Assembly (NCBI RefSeq): GCF_029207565.1
Contig: NZ_JANCMW010000001.1
Coordinates: 62,001-126,000, forward strand
Length of the DNA: 64,000 nucleotides
Source of the DNA: Marinobacter iranensis
GTDB taxonomy: Bacteria > Pseudomonadota > Gammaproteobacteria > Pseudomonadales > Oleiphilaceae
Direction of reading: 5' to 3'
Positions 9,695-18,407 of the stretch are shown one piece after another. A program made the translations under genes and the position numbers. The notes below the pieces were generated by a model. The model did not search any database, was not told where the DNA came from, and saw only the letters and a list, made by a program, of their open reading frames with translations. The stretch's first letter is position 1. Every line of letters starts with the position of its first letter.

Positions 9695-9838
9695 CTACAG
9701 GGAATGCCCCAGCAATCCCAGGACCCCCAGAATAATCAGGTAGCCCGCCACGATGTAGTTAAGCAGCCTGGGGAATACCAATATGCCAATACCTGCACCA
9801 AGGCTGATCAGGGGTGCCAGTTCGAGGTGAAGTGTCAT
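9695..9838 (-). CDS. DUF3096-like small membrane protein, 47 aa
   Basis: A 48-codon frame just upstream of the Bcr transporter encodes a 47-aa, almost wholly hydrophobic protein: LELAPLISLGAGIGILVFPRL, then LNYIVAGYLIILGVLGLLG. This matches my memory of the DUF3096 family: two short helices around a P-R-L-L-N-Y turn. Its stop and the TTG start of the transporter are 3 nt apart, so they should be cotranscribed. Function unknown; it may be an accessory subunit or an independent small membrane protein. Confidence 0.75.
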   Translation of the reverse strand: MTLHLELAPLISLGAGIGILVFPRLLNYIVAGYLIILGVLGLLGHSL

Positions 9839-10047
9839 GAGAATAGCCTCCCGGGCTGATTATTTTTTGAAGAACGTGAGAAACGCACCAACTGCCGCTG
9901 CAGAACGATATCAACGAGTTTCGTGCTTCCCATTCCAATTTCCTTATAGTGTGCTTGTGGAACCCTGTTTCAAGACCCAGAGTAGCCTTTAACAGGCGAG
10001 TGTAGCAGGTGAAAAGGGCGAGTGACCTTACCGGAGCATGACGTTTG

Positions 10048-10440
10048 ATGAATACGATGAACAATGACGAATTAGGCCAGATCCTGGAATTGGACGGCGA
10101 GGAGCGATACGACTACTTCCTGAGCCTGGTTGGCGAAGAGCGGGAGATCTGGATTCTGGTGAATGCGGAGAACCGTTTCCTGAAAATCGAGTCGGAAGAC
10201 GGTGATTTTGCCCACGTACCCGTGTGGCCCACTTCGGCATTTGCCGCCAAGTACGCAGAGGGCTCCGGTGATCTCTCTCCGAAAAGTATTTCGCTACCTG
10301 ATTTTTTCCGTAAGTGGGTGCCCGGCCTGACCAAAGATGGTCTGGAAGTGGGTGTGTTTCCGGGCCGGGATGACACTCTGTGGATAACGGACCCTGAGGA
10401 GTTGAAGCGCGACCTCCAGGACGAGATGTCGAGTTTCTGA
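10048..10440 (+). CDS. DUF2750-family cytosolic protein
   Basis: The 130-aa acidic soluble protein has RYDYFLSLVGEEREIWIL near the N-terminus, VPVWPTSAFAAKYA in the middle and LPDFFRKWVPGLTKDG, then VGVFPGRDDTLWI, the layout of the uncharacterised DUF2750 family. No signal peptide or membrane segment. ATG 10048 has GGAG 11 nt upstream and is preferred over an in-frame TTG one codon earlier. The DUF2339 membrane gene follows after 16 bp, so the two likely form a transcript. Function unknown. The 209-bp gap before it shows no gene. Confidence 0.8.
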   Translation: MNTMNNDELGQILELDGEERYDYFLSLVGEEREIWILVNAENRFLKIESEDGDFAHVPVWPTSAFAAKYAEGSGDLSPKSISLPDFFRKWVPGLTKDGLEVGVFPGRDDTLWITDPEELKRDLQDEMSSF

Positions 10441-10456
10441 AACAGGAGAGAAGAGC

Positions 10457-13030
10457 ATGGAAGCATTAGTCATTATCCTGATTGTCGGCGTTGCACTGCT
10501 CATTCCTGTTGGCTCCTTCCTTGGCTTTCTCGCCTTTCGACGTGGTGATCAGTCGGAGCGTATTGAGTCGCTGAGGCGAGAATTATCGGTGTTGCGTGAT
10601 GAAATGGCCGATCTTGAACGCCGGGTGGTACGGGGTGACCAACCGCTGACGCTGGACCCGGATGAATCTGATGAGCCCGTTGTAACTGCTCAGGCTCCGC
10701 TTGATCAAAGTGCCAGGCCTGCTGCTTCATCAACGGACGATTGGACGGCGCAGAGCCAGGCGCCGGCCAGTGGTCGGCCGGAACCCAATAAGGCGTCACG
10801 CATAACCCGGGCCCTGAAAGACAACTGGATGGTCTGGCTTGGCGGGCTGAGTGTTGGCCTGGCCGGTATTTTCATGGTCAGTCACTCCATAAATGCGGGG
10901 CTGATAGGCCCTGCACAGCAGTTGTTGTTTGCCCTCCTTAGCGGACTCGCACTGCATGCCGGCGCGGAATACCTGCGTCGCCGGAACCGGGGTGCCGACC
11001 AGGTATTTGCCGCATTGGCGGGTGGCGGCAGTATTACCCTCTATGCGGCGTTGCTGGCAGGCGTTCATCACTATGGGTTGATCAGCCCGACGATGGGCCT
11101 TGTCGGGCTGGCGGCTGTGTCTCTGGGCACGATGGTGCTGGCGCTGGTTCACGGCCCGTTGCTGGCCATCATGGGGCTGAGTGGCGCCTACCTGGTGCCC
11201 CTGCTGATCGGTGGTGACGACGGCAGTGTGGCATTTGTGCTGTCGTACAGTTTCCTGATCACCCTCAGTTCCTTGATGTTAATGCGCTATGTGTATCGCG
11301 ACTGGCTATGGTACGCCACGGTAGCCGGTGCGCTGTTGTGGTGGATGGCTACTGTAATGTCGGACGATATCGTCGCAGTCACGGCCTGGTATATTGCCGG
11401 GTTGTTTTTGATCTTTGCGATCATTCCCGGAAAAACACGAGCAGCGGCACCGTACCTTCGGGAAACGTTGCTATCGCTGCTGATCGTCCTGGGACTGTCG
11501 ATGGTTGACCAGCCCGCAGCTGGCCCTGTTTTCTGGAGTTGGCTGGTGATCCTGCCGGTGGCGGCGCTGGTGCCCCAGAGTCGGGGAGCGCTGTGGTTCC
11601 TTCCCTGGGGCGCGGTGCTGGTCAGTGCCGCAGGCTGGTTGGGTTACAGTGTCCGCGATGGCGTGGACCGGCTTTACCTCACGCAGATGCCCCTTGAGCA
11701 ACAGGGCGGTTTTCTTTCCTACCTGTTTGCCGCCGCCATACTCACCCTCGGTTTGGGGTTGTGGCACTGGGTGCGCCAGAGTGACCGCAGGCGTTGGGCA
11801 TCCTTGACGCTGCTGTCGCCGCTGGTGTGGATTGTCCTTGGCTGGTTGCTGATTCACGGGTTTGAGCCCGCCGCCCTCTGGTTGGTTGCAATGTTGGTGA
11901 TCGGTGGTCTGTATGGGGTGTTGGCCTGGAAAATGGAAGGGCTGGCGCGCTATCGCAGTGGCGTTGTCTGGGCCGTTTTGGCGGCGCACATCAGTTATTC
12001 CCTGGCAGTCGTGATGGTGTTCCGCGAAGCATCGCTGACCCTGGCGCTTTCCGTTCAGTTCGTCAGTCTGACCTGGCTGGCGCGCCGCTATGAAATGCCA
12101 GAACTGTATCTGTTGCTGAAACTGGCACTGGCGCTGGTGGTTGCACGGCTGACGTTCAACCCATGGTTGCAGGGGTATGATGCCACCCTGCATTGGTCTC
12201 TGTGGACGTACGGTGGGGCTGTCCTGTTCGCGGGTATTGCTACCCGGCTGGCAGGTCGTGACCATGCCATTCGCCCCTGGCTTGAGGGGGCGACGCTGCA
12301 TCTGCTGGTGCTGTTCCTGGGGGCAGAGATGCGTTACTGGCTCTATGATGGCGACATTTTCGCCCATGAGTACAGTCTTACCGAGGCAACCATTAATACA
12401 CTGCTCTGGGGCGGGTTGAGCCTGACCTACATGGTGCGCTCAAGGGCAAGCCAGTCACTGGCCTGGCTGTATCGCCTGTTCTCGTGGATTCTGCTTGGAC
12501 TGTCTGCCCTGAGTTATCTCACCCTCGTTACCGTACACAATCCCTGGTGGGGAGGAAGCGCCATCGGCGAGACGGCGATATTCAACATGCTGCTGCCCGC
12601 CTTTGGCGGTCCTGTCTTGCTGGCTGTCGCTGTCAGCCGGTTCCCGATGCTTGCGCCAAGATTCTGGTCACTGTGCGTGGCGGCTGGAAGTTTTCTGCTG
12701 TTCACCGCACTGGAAATCCGGCAGCTATGGCAGGGTAGTGATATGGCGTTGTCGTTCGGTGTTGCCGAGGGAGAGCTGTACAGCTACTCGGTGGTGGGTA
12801 TGCTCTATGCCATTGCCGCCATCCTCTATTCCACCAGCCGTGACAATGCGGTGCTTCACAAAGCGGGCATGGCGTTGCTGGGTATCGTGATTGGCAAGAT
12901 ATTCCTCATTGATATGGCCGGCCTTCAGGGCCTCTGGCGGGTGGCTGCGTTTATGGGGCTTGGGCTGGCGTTACTGGGGCTTGCGTGGATGTACCGGAAG
13001 ACGCGGAGTGATGCAGGCGGGGCTGCGTAG
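10457..13030 (+). CDS. DUF2339-family polytopic membrane protein
   Basis: The 857-aa protein begins with one TM helix (3-25), then a short coiled segment and a Pro/Ala/Gln-rich linker (about 35-115), then many hydrophobic helices (more than 20 by eye) to the C-terminus. The landmark WMVWLGGLSVGLAGIFMVSH followed by AGLIGPAQQL marks the DUF2339 core, and VIGKIFLIDMAGLQGLWRVA is the conserved C-terminal motif. Members are large inner-membrane proteins of unknown function. AGGAGAG precedes the ATG. Cotranscription with the DUF2750 gene is likely. Confidence 0.85.
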   Translation: MEALVIILIVGVALLIPVGSFLGFLAFRRGDQSERIESLRRELSVLRDEMADLERRVVRGDQPLTLDPDESDEPVVTAQAPLDQSARPAASSTDDWTAQSQAPASGRPEPNKASRITRALKDNWMVWLGGLSVGLAGIFMVSHSINAGLIGPAQQLLFALLSGLALHAGAEYLRRRNRGADQVFAALAGGGSITLYAALLAGVHHYGLISPTMGLVGLAAVSLGTMVLALVHGPLLAIMGLSGAYLVPLLIGGDDGSVAFVLSYSFLITLSSLMLMRYVYRDWLWYATVAGALLWWMATVMSDDIVAVTAWYIAGLFLIFAIIPGKTRAAAPYLRETLLSLLIVLGLSMVDQPAAGPVFWSWLVILPVAALVPQSRGALWFLPWGAVLVSAAGWLGYSVRDGVDRLYLTQMPLEQQGGFLSYLFAAAILTLGLGLWHWVRQSDRRRWASLTLLSPLVWIVLGWLLIHGFEPAALWLVAMLVIGGLYGVLAWKMEGLARYRSGVVWAVLAAHISYSLAVVMVFREASLTLALSVQFVSLTWLARRYEMPELYLLLKLALALVVARLTFNPWLQGYDATLHWSLWTYGGAVLFAGIATRLAGRDHAIRPWLEGATLHLLVLFLGAEMRYWLYDGDIFAHEYSLTEATINTLLWGGLSLTYMVRSRASQSLAWLYRLFSWILLGLSALSYLTLVTVHNPWWGGSAIGETAIFNMLLPAFGGPVLLAVAVSRFPMLAPRFWSLCVAAGSFLLFTALEIRQLWQGSDMALSFGVAEGELYSYSVVGMLYAIAAILYSTSRDNAVLHKAGMALLGIVIGKIFLIDMAGLQGLWRVAAFMGLGLALLGLAWMYRKTRSDAGGAA

Positions 13031-13042
13031 GGCGGCCCCGCC
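13016..13042. terminator. GC-rich hairpin at the DUF2339/DUF7282 convergent junction
   Basis: Arms GGCGGGGC and GCCCCGCC (8/8, 11-nt loop) span the DUF2339 stop codon and precede the convergent gene's end. No strong T-run follows, so any terminator would be imperfect but could serve both strands. Confidence 0.45.
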
Positions 13043-13049
13043 TATTCGG

Positions 13050-13469
13050 TTACTTCGCGGTAATGGTTTTCATCACCAGTTTGCCATCTTTCTTGATCGG
13101 ACCGTCTTCCTTTGCGCCCAGGGTGTATTCGAAGATGCCGGCTTTCATGCCGCCACTTTCACTGTGAAGCATCAGCATCAACATGTCGCCGGATTTGACC
13201 TCTTCGGTGAGGATTGCGGCGACGTCGGTGTTCTCACCCTTGCGAAGTGGTGCGTGTGCGACGACAGGGCCGGGTTTGCCGCCCTCATTGGTACGGTGTA
13301 CCACAAGCCAGCCGTTGCTCTCGGCGACCACTTTTTTGGCCGTCACGGTGCCGCCCATAACTGACTGATCGTTACCCCAAACCCCAACCTTCATGTCGTC
13401 CATAGCCAATGCAGTGCCAGAAGCCAGAGTTGCGGCCAGAAATGCGCTTGTCATCAGGTGCTTCTTCAT
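13050..13469 (-). CDS. Secreted DUF7282-like protein
   Basis: The 139-aa protein has a clear signal peptide (about 1-22, ending ALA). The mature part is a single small beta-rich domain with MGGTVTAKKVVAESNGWLVV, APLRKGENTDVA and a Met-rich strand MLMLMLHSESGG, resembling DUF7282 domains. It should be periplasmic or secreted. AAGGAG precedes the ATG. It lies 105 bp downstream of a SigK/RskA-like pair on the same strand. RskA-type anti-sigma genes are often next to small exported proteins, so membership of that regulon is plausible but unproven. Confidence 0.65.
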   Translation of the reverse strand: MKKHLMTSAFLAATLASGTALAMDDMKVGVWGNDQSVMGGTVTAKKVVAESNGWLVVHRTNEGGKPGPVVAHAPLRKGENTDVAAILTEEVKSGDMLMLMLHSESGGMKAGIFEYTLGAKEDGPIKKDGKLVMKTITAK

Positions 13470-13574
13470 TGTGTTCTCCTTGCTTTCGGTTTAAGCCCAT
13501 CAAGATGGATTGTCGATGGGTGTAACCACAGCTACGGGGGTGGTTTCGGAAAGTTTCAGCAAGGCGGAAGAATC

Positions 13575-14324
13575 TTAAAGTTGTTGCCCTGACTCCCCGT
13601 CAAGGGTGGGGTAGAGGTAGCCATGTATGGCCGGGCCAGTGGGCTGGCCGGTGGGTGAGCCGCCTTCAGGTTCCACGCTGATGCCGAAGGTGGCTTCCTT
13701 CAGGAGTTCCGGGTCGTAGGAACGAAGGGCGGTGCGGTCGAGTTTCAGGTTTTCGTTCAACACACCTACGGAACGGGGATTGGGGCCGAGAGAGTCGGCC
13801 TTGATCCACAACTGATAGGATTTTCCCTGCATCGGCTCCGCGGTGACCGGGCGAATGTGCATCTGGCGGTTGGTCAGGTCGACGGAAAGCATGAAGGCCG
13901 GTTGCTGGTCGTTTTCCTGGAATACGGCCACAAATGATTGCGGGCCTTGCTCCTGCGTAGGCTGGAATATCAGTACCGCCATCAGCATCATGGCGGATGC
14001 CGATGCCAGTGCGGTGCTCCACTGCCAACGCCTGAGTCGCTTGTGCAGGGATATTACTCTGTCGTTATCGTCGTGAGTACTGCGTGCCTGTTTCTCCTCC
14101 AGGGCATTGATCTTTTGCTCAATCCGTTTGTACAGACCGGGGGTGGGTGCTACCGGAACTACCTCCTCAGCCAGTGGTCCAAGGCGTTGTTCCCACGCAA
14201 CAATCAACGCTTCCAGGTCCGGCTCACTATGCCGACGCATGGCCACCGACGCCCGCTCCCGGGCATCCAGTGTGCCCAGGACGAACTCTGCAGCCAGCAT
14301 GTCGAGATCATCGCGGTCGGTCAT
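13575..14324 (-). CDS. RskA-like anti-sigma factor
   Basis: The 249-aa protein has a cytoplasmic N-terminal zinc-free anti-sigma domain (LAAEFVLGTLDARERASV, the usual RskA opening), one TM helix at about 102-120, and a periplasmic RskA domain (MLSVDLTNRQMHIRP, GKSYQLWI, FGISVEPEGGSPTGQPTGP). It should hold its partner sigma factor at the membrane. The ATG at 14324 overlaps the sigma stop (ATGA, 4 nt), giving translational coupling; an in-frame GTG 12 nt earlier is less likely. Confidence 0.88.
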   Translation of the reverse strand: MTDRDDLDMLAAEFVLGTLDARERASVAMRRHSEPDLEALIVAWEQRLGPLAEEVVPVAPTPGLYKRIEQKINALEEKQARSTHDDNDRVISLHKRLRRWQWSTALASASAMMLMAVLIFQPTQEQGPQSFVAVFQENDQQPAFMLSVDLTNRQMHIRPVTAEPMQGKSYQLWIKADSLGPNPRSVGVLNENLKLDRTALRSYDPELLKEATFGISVEPEGGSPTGQPTGPAIHGYLYPTLDGESGQQL

Positions 14325-14932
14325 GGTGACAGGCACCCTTTCAGCTGTTTCAGTGCACGATGAAGCCAGGTTTTGATGGTATTCACCGGTTGGTCAAAAT
14401 GGGTTGCCAGGTCCACCCTGGACCAGCCATTGAGGTAAGCCATCCTTACCATGTCGCGGCGGTCTTTCTCCAGTTCCTCCAGGCAGAGGTTTAGCCGATT
14501 CACGGTTTGCTGGTCTTCCAGTCGAGACTGGGCATTGGGTTCGGTGCTGAGAACCTGCTCCAGTTCCTCCTCGGGAGCCCTGCCGCGTGCGGGCTGCTTT
14601 CGCAACTCGTCGATGGCACTGTTGCGGGCAATGGTCACCATCCAGGTAATGGGAGAGGCTTTGCCGGCATCGAACTGCCCCGCTTTCTGCCAGATCTTGA
14701 TGTAGACGTCGTGGACAACCTCTTCGGCCCAACCTCTATTGTTCAAGATACGGAGTACGGTACCAAGAAGTTTCGGGACCGTTGCTTCATAGACCTTGGC
14801 AAATGCGGAACGATCCCCGGTGGCAACGCGTTGCAGCAGGTGGCCGAGTTCAGTTGCCGAGGCAGGCAGGGGAGGCAAATCCGGGCCTGAACCGGCCCGG
14901 TGCGTGGTAGATGAACTGAATGGTTCAGGCAT
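14321..14932 (-). CDS. ECF sigma factor, SigK-like
   Basis: The 203-aa protein has sigma-2 (ILNNRGWAEEVVHDVYIKIW, then SPITWMVTIARNSAIDELRK) and sigma-4 with a helix-turn-helix near the end (LNGWSRVDLATHFDQPVNTI). Paired by a 4-nt overlap with an RskA-type membrane anti-sigma factor, it belongs with SigK-like stress sigma factors rather than FecI-type iron sigmas, although a TonB receptor gene lies 101 bp upstream on the same strand. The receptor carries its own Fur box and lacks an obvious N-terminal signalling domain, so I treat the adjacency as coincidental. Confidence 0.9.
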   Translation of the reverse strand: MPEPFSSSTTHRAGSGPDLPPLPASATELGHLLQRVATGDRSAFAKVYEATVPKLLGTVLRILNNRGWAEEVVHDVYIKIWQKAGQFDAGKASPITWMVTIARNSAIDELRKQPARGRAPEEELEQVLSTEPNAQSRLEDQQTVNRLNLCLEELEKDRRDMVRMAYLNGWSRVDLATHFDQPVNTIKTWLHRALKQLKGCLSP

Positions 14933-15033
14933 GCAGGGGGCGCCAACGCGGTTATCGGGAAATACTACTCTTGTATACGCAGGTCGCCGCGATCGGATTC
15001 GTTACGTTAAGGCGTTTGCCCCTTCCGCATACC

Positions 15034-17115
15034 TCACCAGCGGTAGCGGACGCTGGCAACTACGCTGCGGGCTTCGCCGTAGTAGCACCAGTAGTCACAG
15101 CTGGCGACGTATTCCCTGTCTGCAAGGTTGGTGACGTTCACCTGGGCTTGCCAGTTTTGGGTTACGTTGTACTGTGCCATCAGGTCCAGGACGGTGTAGG
15201 AGGGAACATCGACACTATTGTCGGTGGTGGAACCTACGTAACGGGCGCCGCCGCCAATTTTGAGGCCGGGCACGAGGTTAGCAAAGCTGTAATCAAGCCA
15301 GGCCGATGCCATGTGCCTTGGGATCAGTGGGGCCGCACGTTCGCTGTTGTCGGTTTCGGTTTCCTTGATGGTTGCATCGCTGTAGGTGTACGCCGCTGTC
15401 AACTCAAGCTGGTCCGTCAGGTAGCTGACACTCTCAACTTCGAAACCGGCGGTAGTACGCTCCTGGTCCTGTATCTGGAAACCGCTTTGGCTGGTGCCCA
15501 GTGAATTTTCCTCTTCGATCCGATACACCGCGGCGGTGACGTAACCGTCCAGATTGTCCGGCGCAATCTTGACGCCTGCTTCCAGTTGCTTGCCTTTCCT
15601 GGGGTCATACAGGTCACCGGTGCCATCAGTGCCAGCGATGGGCTGAAATGATTCGCTATAAGACAGGTAGGGCGAGAAGCCGTTTTCAGCTAGATACATC
15701 ACGCCACCGGACAAGGAGATCTCGTCAGCATCGGCTTCCTGACGAGTGCTGGCTGTCCTGTTGATGTTGTCCAGGTCGGCTTGGTCATAGCGCGCGCCGG
15801 CAAGAAAAACCCAGCGATTATCCAGACGCAACTGGTGCTGGAGGTAAAGGCCGGTCTGTTGCTTCTCAATCTCCTGTACGATCAGGTCGGTCGGTGTAAT
15901 CGGTGTAAAACTGCCGTACTGTGGATCAAACAGATCAATGGGGCCTCCGATGTCGGTGAAGCCCAGACTGCCGTTTTGTTTGCCGCGGTTATTAAGGTCC
16001 TGATAGTCAATGCCCGCCAAAAAGGTGTGTTCGGCACGGTCGGTGAACCAGTTGCCCACCACCCGGTTATCCACCGTCCAACTGCTGATGTCTCCATCGC
16101 GGTAGATGATTTGGCGCTGGCCCTCACGCGGACCGGTCTGGAACGAAATATAAGTACTACGCAGCAACAGGTCGACATTGCTGTAGCGGAAGTCCTGCTC
16201 GAAACGCCAGGTTTCATTAAAACGATGACTCAGTGCATAGCCTATAGCTGTCTGGGTACGTTCGTTGGTGTCGTAGCCTGGTTCGCCGTAGTTGACGGAT
16301 GGGTCCACTTTTCCGAATGGCGTGTCCTCAACGGTCCCATAGGCCAACTTAAAGCCGTTGTAGGGGAATGCGTCGTCCTTCTGTATGCTTGCCAGGACGG
16401 TCAGTTCTGTGTTGTCGGAAATATCCCAGCTCAGGCTTGGGGCCAGATAGTAACGCTCGTTTTCGGTAAAATCCTGGTCCCCTTCACCGTAACGATGCAG
16501 GCCTACAAGGCGATAACTTACATCGCTCCTACCTGCGACAGGTCCTGAAGTGTCCACCCCGACTTGGCGGTGTTCATCGGTACCAGCCTGAATGTTGACC
16601 TCGCCCTGTGCCGTATCAGTTGGGCGCTTACTGATGGCATTGATCACACCCCCCGGAGGCGCTTCACCGTAAAGAATGGATGCCGGTCCCTTGAGCAGTT
16701 CCACACGCTCAAGGCCAAAGGGTTCCGGCAGCCACTGGTAAAACCCCTCGCGATAGATTCGTAGACCGTCCTGGTAGGTGGACTGGTCGAAACCACGAAC
16801 CTTCAACCAATCGGTGTCGTTGTCCTCGCCATACTGTCCCGACAGTACCCCGGCGCGATAGCGGAAGGTTTCATCCAGGGCCTGCACGTTGCGTTCTTCC
16901 AGCTCTTCCCGTTCTACCACTGAGCCGGGCCTGGGTGTCTCCACCAGAGGGGCCTCTACTTTAAGTGCGGTGGCAGAAACAACCAGTTCCCCCAGGTTCG
17001 TCGGCTCTGAAGAGTCGCCTTGAGCCATCGAGACTGCAGGCAGGCATAGGGCCAGGGCGGTGAATGAACGCTTAATCGCCAGCGCGAGCTGATGCGGCTT
17101 ATGAGACTGGGCCAT
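15034..17115 (-). CDS. TonB-dependent siderophore receptor
   Basis: The 693-aa outer-membrane receptor has a signal peptide (about 1-31, ending SMAQ), a TonB-box-like stretch (LGELVVSA), a plug domain (VRGFDQSTYQDGLRIY, RVELLKGPASILYGEAPPGG) and a 22-strand barrel ending in aromatic Trp (ASVRYRW). The plug sequence and length fit FhuA/FpvA-type ferric-siderophore importers rather than cobalamin receptors. No extra N-terminal signalling domain is present. A strong Fur box lies about 90 bp upstream. The specific siderophore is not determinable; no biosynthesis or ABC genes are adjacent. Confidence 0.92.
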   Translation of the reverse strand: MAQSHKPHQLALAIKRSFTALALCLPAVSMAQGDSSEPTNLGELVVSATALKVEAPLVETPRPGSVVEREELEERNVQALDETFRYRAGVLSGQYGEDNDTDWLKVRGFDQSTYQDGLRIYREGFYQWLPEPFGLERVELLKGPASILYGEAPPGGVINAISKRPTDTAQGEVNIQAGTDEHRQVGVDTSGPVAGRSDVSYRLVGLHRYGEGDQDFTENERYYLAPSLSWDISDNTELTVLASIQKDDAFPYNGFKLAYGTVEDTPFGKVDPSVNYGEPGYDTNERTQTAIGYALSHRFNETWRFEQDFRYSNVDLLLRSTYISFQTGPREGQRQIIYRDGDISSWTVDNRVVGNWFTDRAEHTFLAGIDYQDLNNRGKQNGSLGFTDIGGPIDLFDPQYGSFTPITPTDLIVQEIEKQQTGLYLQHQLRLDNRWVFLAGARYDQADLDNINRTASTRQEADADEISLSGGVMYLAENGFSPYLSYSESFQPIAGTDGTGDLYDPRKGKQLEAGVKIAPDNLDGYVTAAVYRIEEENSLGTSQSGFQIQDQERTTAGFEVESVSYLTDQLELTAAYTYSDATIKETETDNSERAAPLIPRHMASAWLDYSFANLVPGLKIGGGARYVGSTTDNSVDVPSYTVLDLMAQYNVTQNWQAQVNVTNLADREYVASCDYWCYYGEARSVVASVRYRW

Positions 17116-17199
17116 CGAAAACCTCCGGGGAATGCATAGGGGCGAGGAGTGAACGAATGTTCATATTGGGTGGCCGCAATAATATCAGTCGCGCAATAT

Positions 17200-17224
17200 A
17201 ATGCAAATGAATCTCATTGGTATT
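17200..17224 (-). promoter_or_regulatory. Fur box upstream of the siderophore receptor
   Basis: The core AATGA-atc-TCATT (17206-17218) matches the 13-bp centre of the Fur consensus in both 5-bp arms. It sits in an AT-rich stretch about 90 bp upstream of the receptor start, a normal position for iron repression. Confidence 0.75.
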
Positions 17225-17282
17225 ATGTTTTGTCGGGCCGCTGTCCACGCGTTGATAAAGGCGGTGTCGGAGTAGCAAATTA

Positions 17283-17309
17283 CCCTATATACAAATAGAG
17301 TTAGGGTCT
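17283..17309. promoter_or_regulatory. Inverted repeat upstream of threonine aldolase
   Basis: ACCCTA and TAGGGT arms (6 bp, 14-nt spacer) lie about 40 bp upstream of the threonine aldolase start in AT-rich DNA. It may be an operator; no matching regulator is identifiable. Confidence 0.3.
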
Positions 17310-17346
17310 TACCAATACCATTGATATCTCCTTCAGGAGCATGCCT

Positions 17347-18381
17347 GTGTCAGAGTCCGAACAATTCGCCAGTGACAACTACAGCGGTATTTGCCCACAA
17401 GCCTGGAAGGCGATGGCCGAGGCGAATGGTTCCGATGAGCCGGCCTACGGTGAGGACAGCTGGACACAGCGAGCGGCGGATGGCCTTCGGGCGCTTTTTG
17501 ATACGGATTGCGACGTCTACTTTGTGTTCAATGGCACCGCCGCCAACTCGCTTGCATTGGCCTCCATTGGTCAGTCATTTCACAGCGTTATTTGCCATGA
17601 GTTGGCGCATATCGAAACGGACGAGTGTGGTGGGCCGGAGTATGCTTCCAACGGCGCCAAGTTACTGTTGGGGCAGGGCCCCGACGGCAAGCTGACGCCA
17701 GACAGTATCGAACATCTGGTCACCAAGCGTAGTGATATTCACTACCCCAAACCCAAGGCCCTGAGCCTTACCCAGGCGACGGAAGTGGGCACGGTCTACA
17801 CACCCGACGAGCTGCGCGCTATCCGGGAAACGGCCAATCACTACAAGCTGAACGTTCATATGGATGGGGCACGCTTTGCCAATGCAGTGGCGGCACTTGA
17901 GGTGCATCCGTCCGAGATCACCTGGAAAGTGGGCGTGGACGTGCTGTGTTTCTCGGGCACCAAGAATGGTCTTGCGCTGGGTGAGGCGGTGGTGTTCTTT
18001 AATCACGAGTTGGCGGAAGATTTCGAATGGCGCTGCAAGCAGGCCGGGCAACTGGCCTCGAAGATGCGCTACATTTCCGCGCCCTGGTGCGGTCTGCTTG
18101 AAGGGGATGTGTGGCTGGAGAATGCCCGGCACGCCAATGCCTGCGCAGAGCAACTTGCAAAGGGACTGGAAGGGCTGCCGGGTATCGGGCTTCGATATCC
18201 GAGGCAGGTTAACGGTGTGTTTGTGGAGATGCCTGACCCAGTGCAGGCTGCGCTACGGGACAAGGGTTGGAAGTTCTACAACTTCATCGGTGGTAGTGCC
18301 CGCCTGATGTGCTCCTGGTCGACCACACCGGAGCAGGTGGACCGGTTTCTGGCGGATGTCAGGTCCCTGGTGTCAGGGTAA
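17347..18381 (+). CDS. ltaE: Low-specificity L-threonine aldolase
   Basis: This PLP enzyme splits L-threonine and related beta-hydroxy amino acids into glycine plus an aldehyde. The fold-type-I landmarks are present: FASDNYSG at the start, FNGTAANSLAL, ICHELAHIETDE, HMDGARFANA (PLP-ring Asp) and FSGTKNGLALGEA with the PLP-binding Lys (residue 206). I choose GTG 17347 because AGGAG ends 7 nt before it; ATG 17341 lies 1 nt from the same AGGAG, too close to serve. Length 344 aa fits the Pseudomonas-type enzymes. It stands alone, 26 bp before an AraC regulator gene on the same strand. Confidence 0.9.
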   Translation: MSESEQFASDNYSGICPQAWKAMAEANGSDEPAYGEDSWTQRAADGLRALFDTDCDVYFVFNGTAANSLALASIGQSFHSVICHELAHIETDECGGPEYASNGAKLLLGQGPDGKLTPDSIEHLVTKRSDIHYPKPKALSLTQATEVGTVYTPDELRAIRETANHYKLNVHMDGARFANAVAALEVHPSEITWKVGVDVLCFSGTKNGLALGEAVVFFNHELAEDFEWRCKQAGQLASKMRYISAPWCGLLEGDVWLENARHANACAEQLAKGLEGLPGIGLRYPRQVNGVFVEMPDPVQAALRDKGWKFYNFIGGSARLMCSWSTTPEQVDRFLADVRSLVSG

Positions 18382-18407
18382 ATGCCTGACAGAATGAGGA
18401 GCGTGAT

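Noticed and set aside
11471..12367. Long antisense frame inside the DUF2339 gene
   Set aside because: It is rich in Gln/His/Pro from antisense of a hydrophobic coding sequence, and has no family landmarks.
14321..17115. FecIRA-type iron-sensing unit
   Set aside because: The anti-sigma is RskA-like, the receptor lacks an N-terminal signalling domain, and the receptor has its own Fur box.
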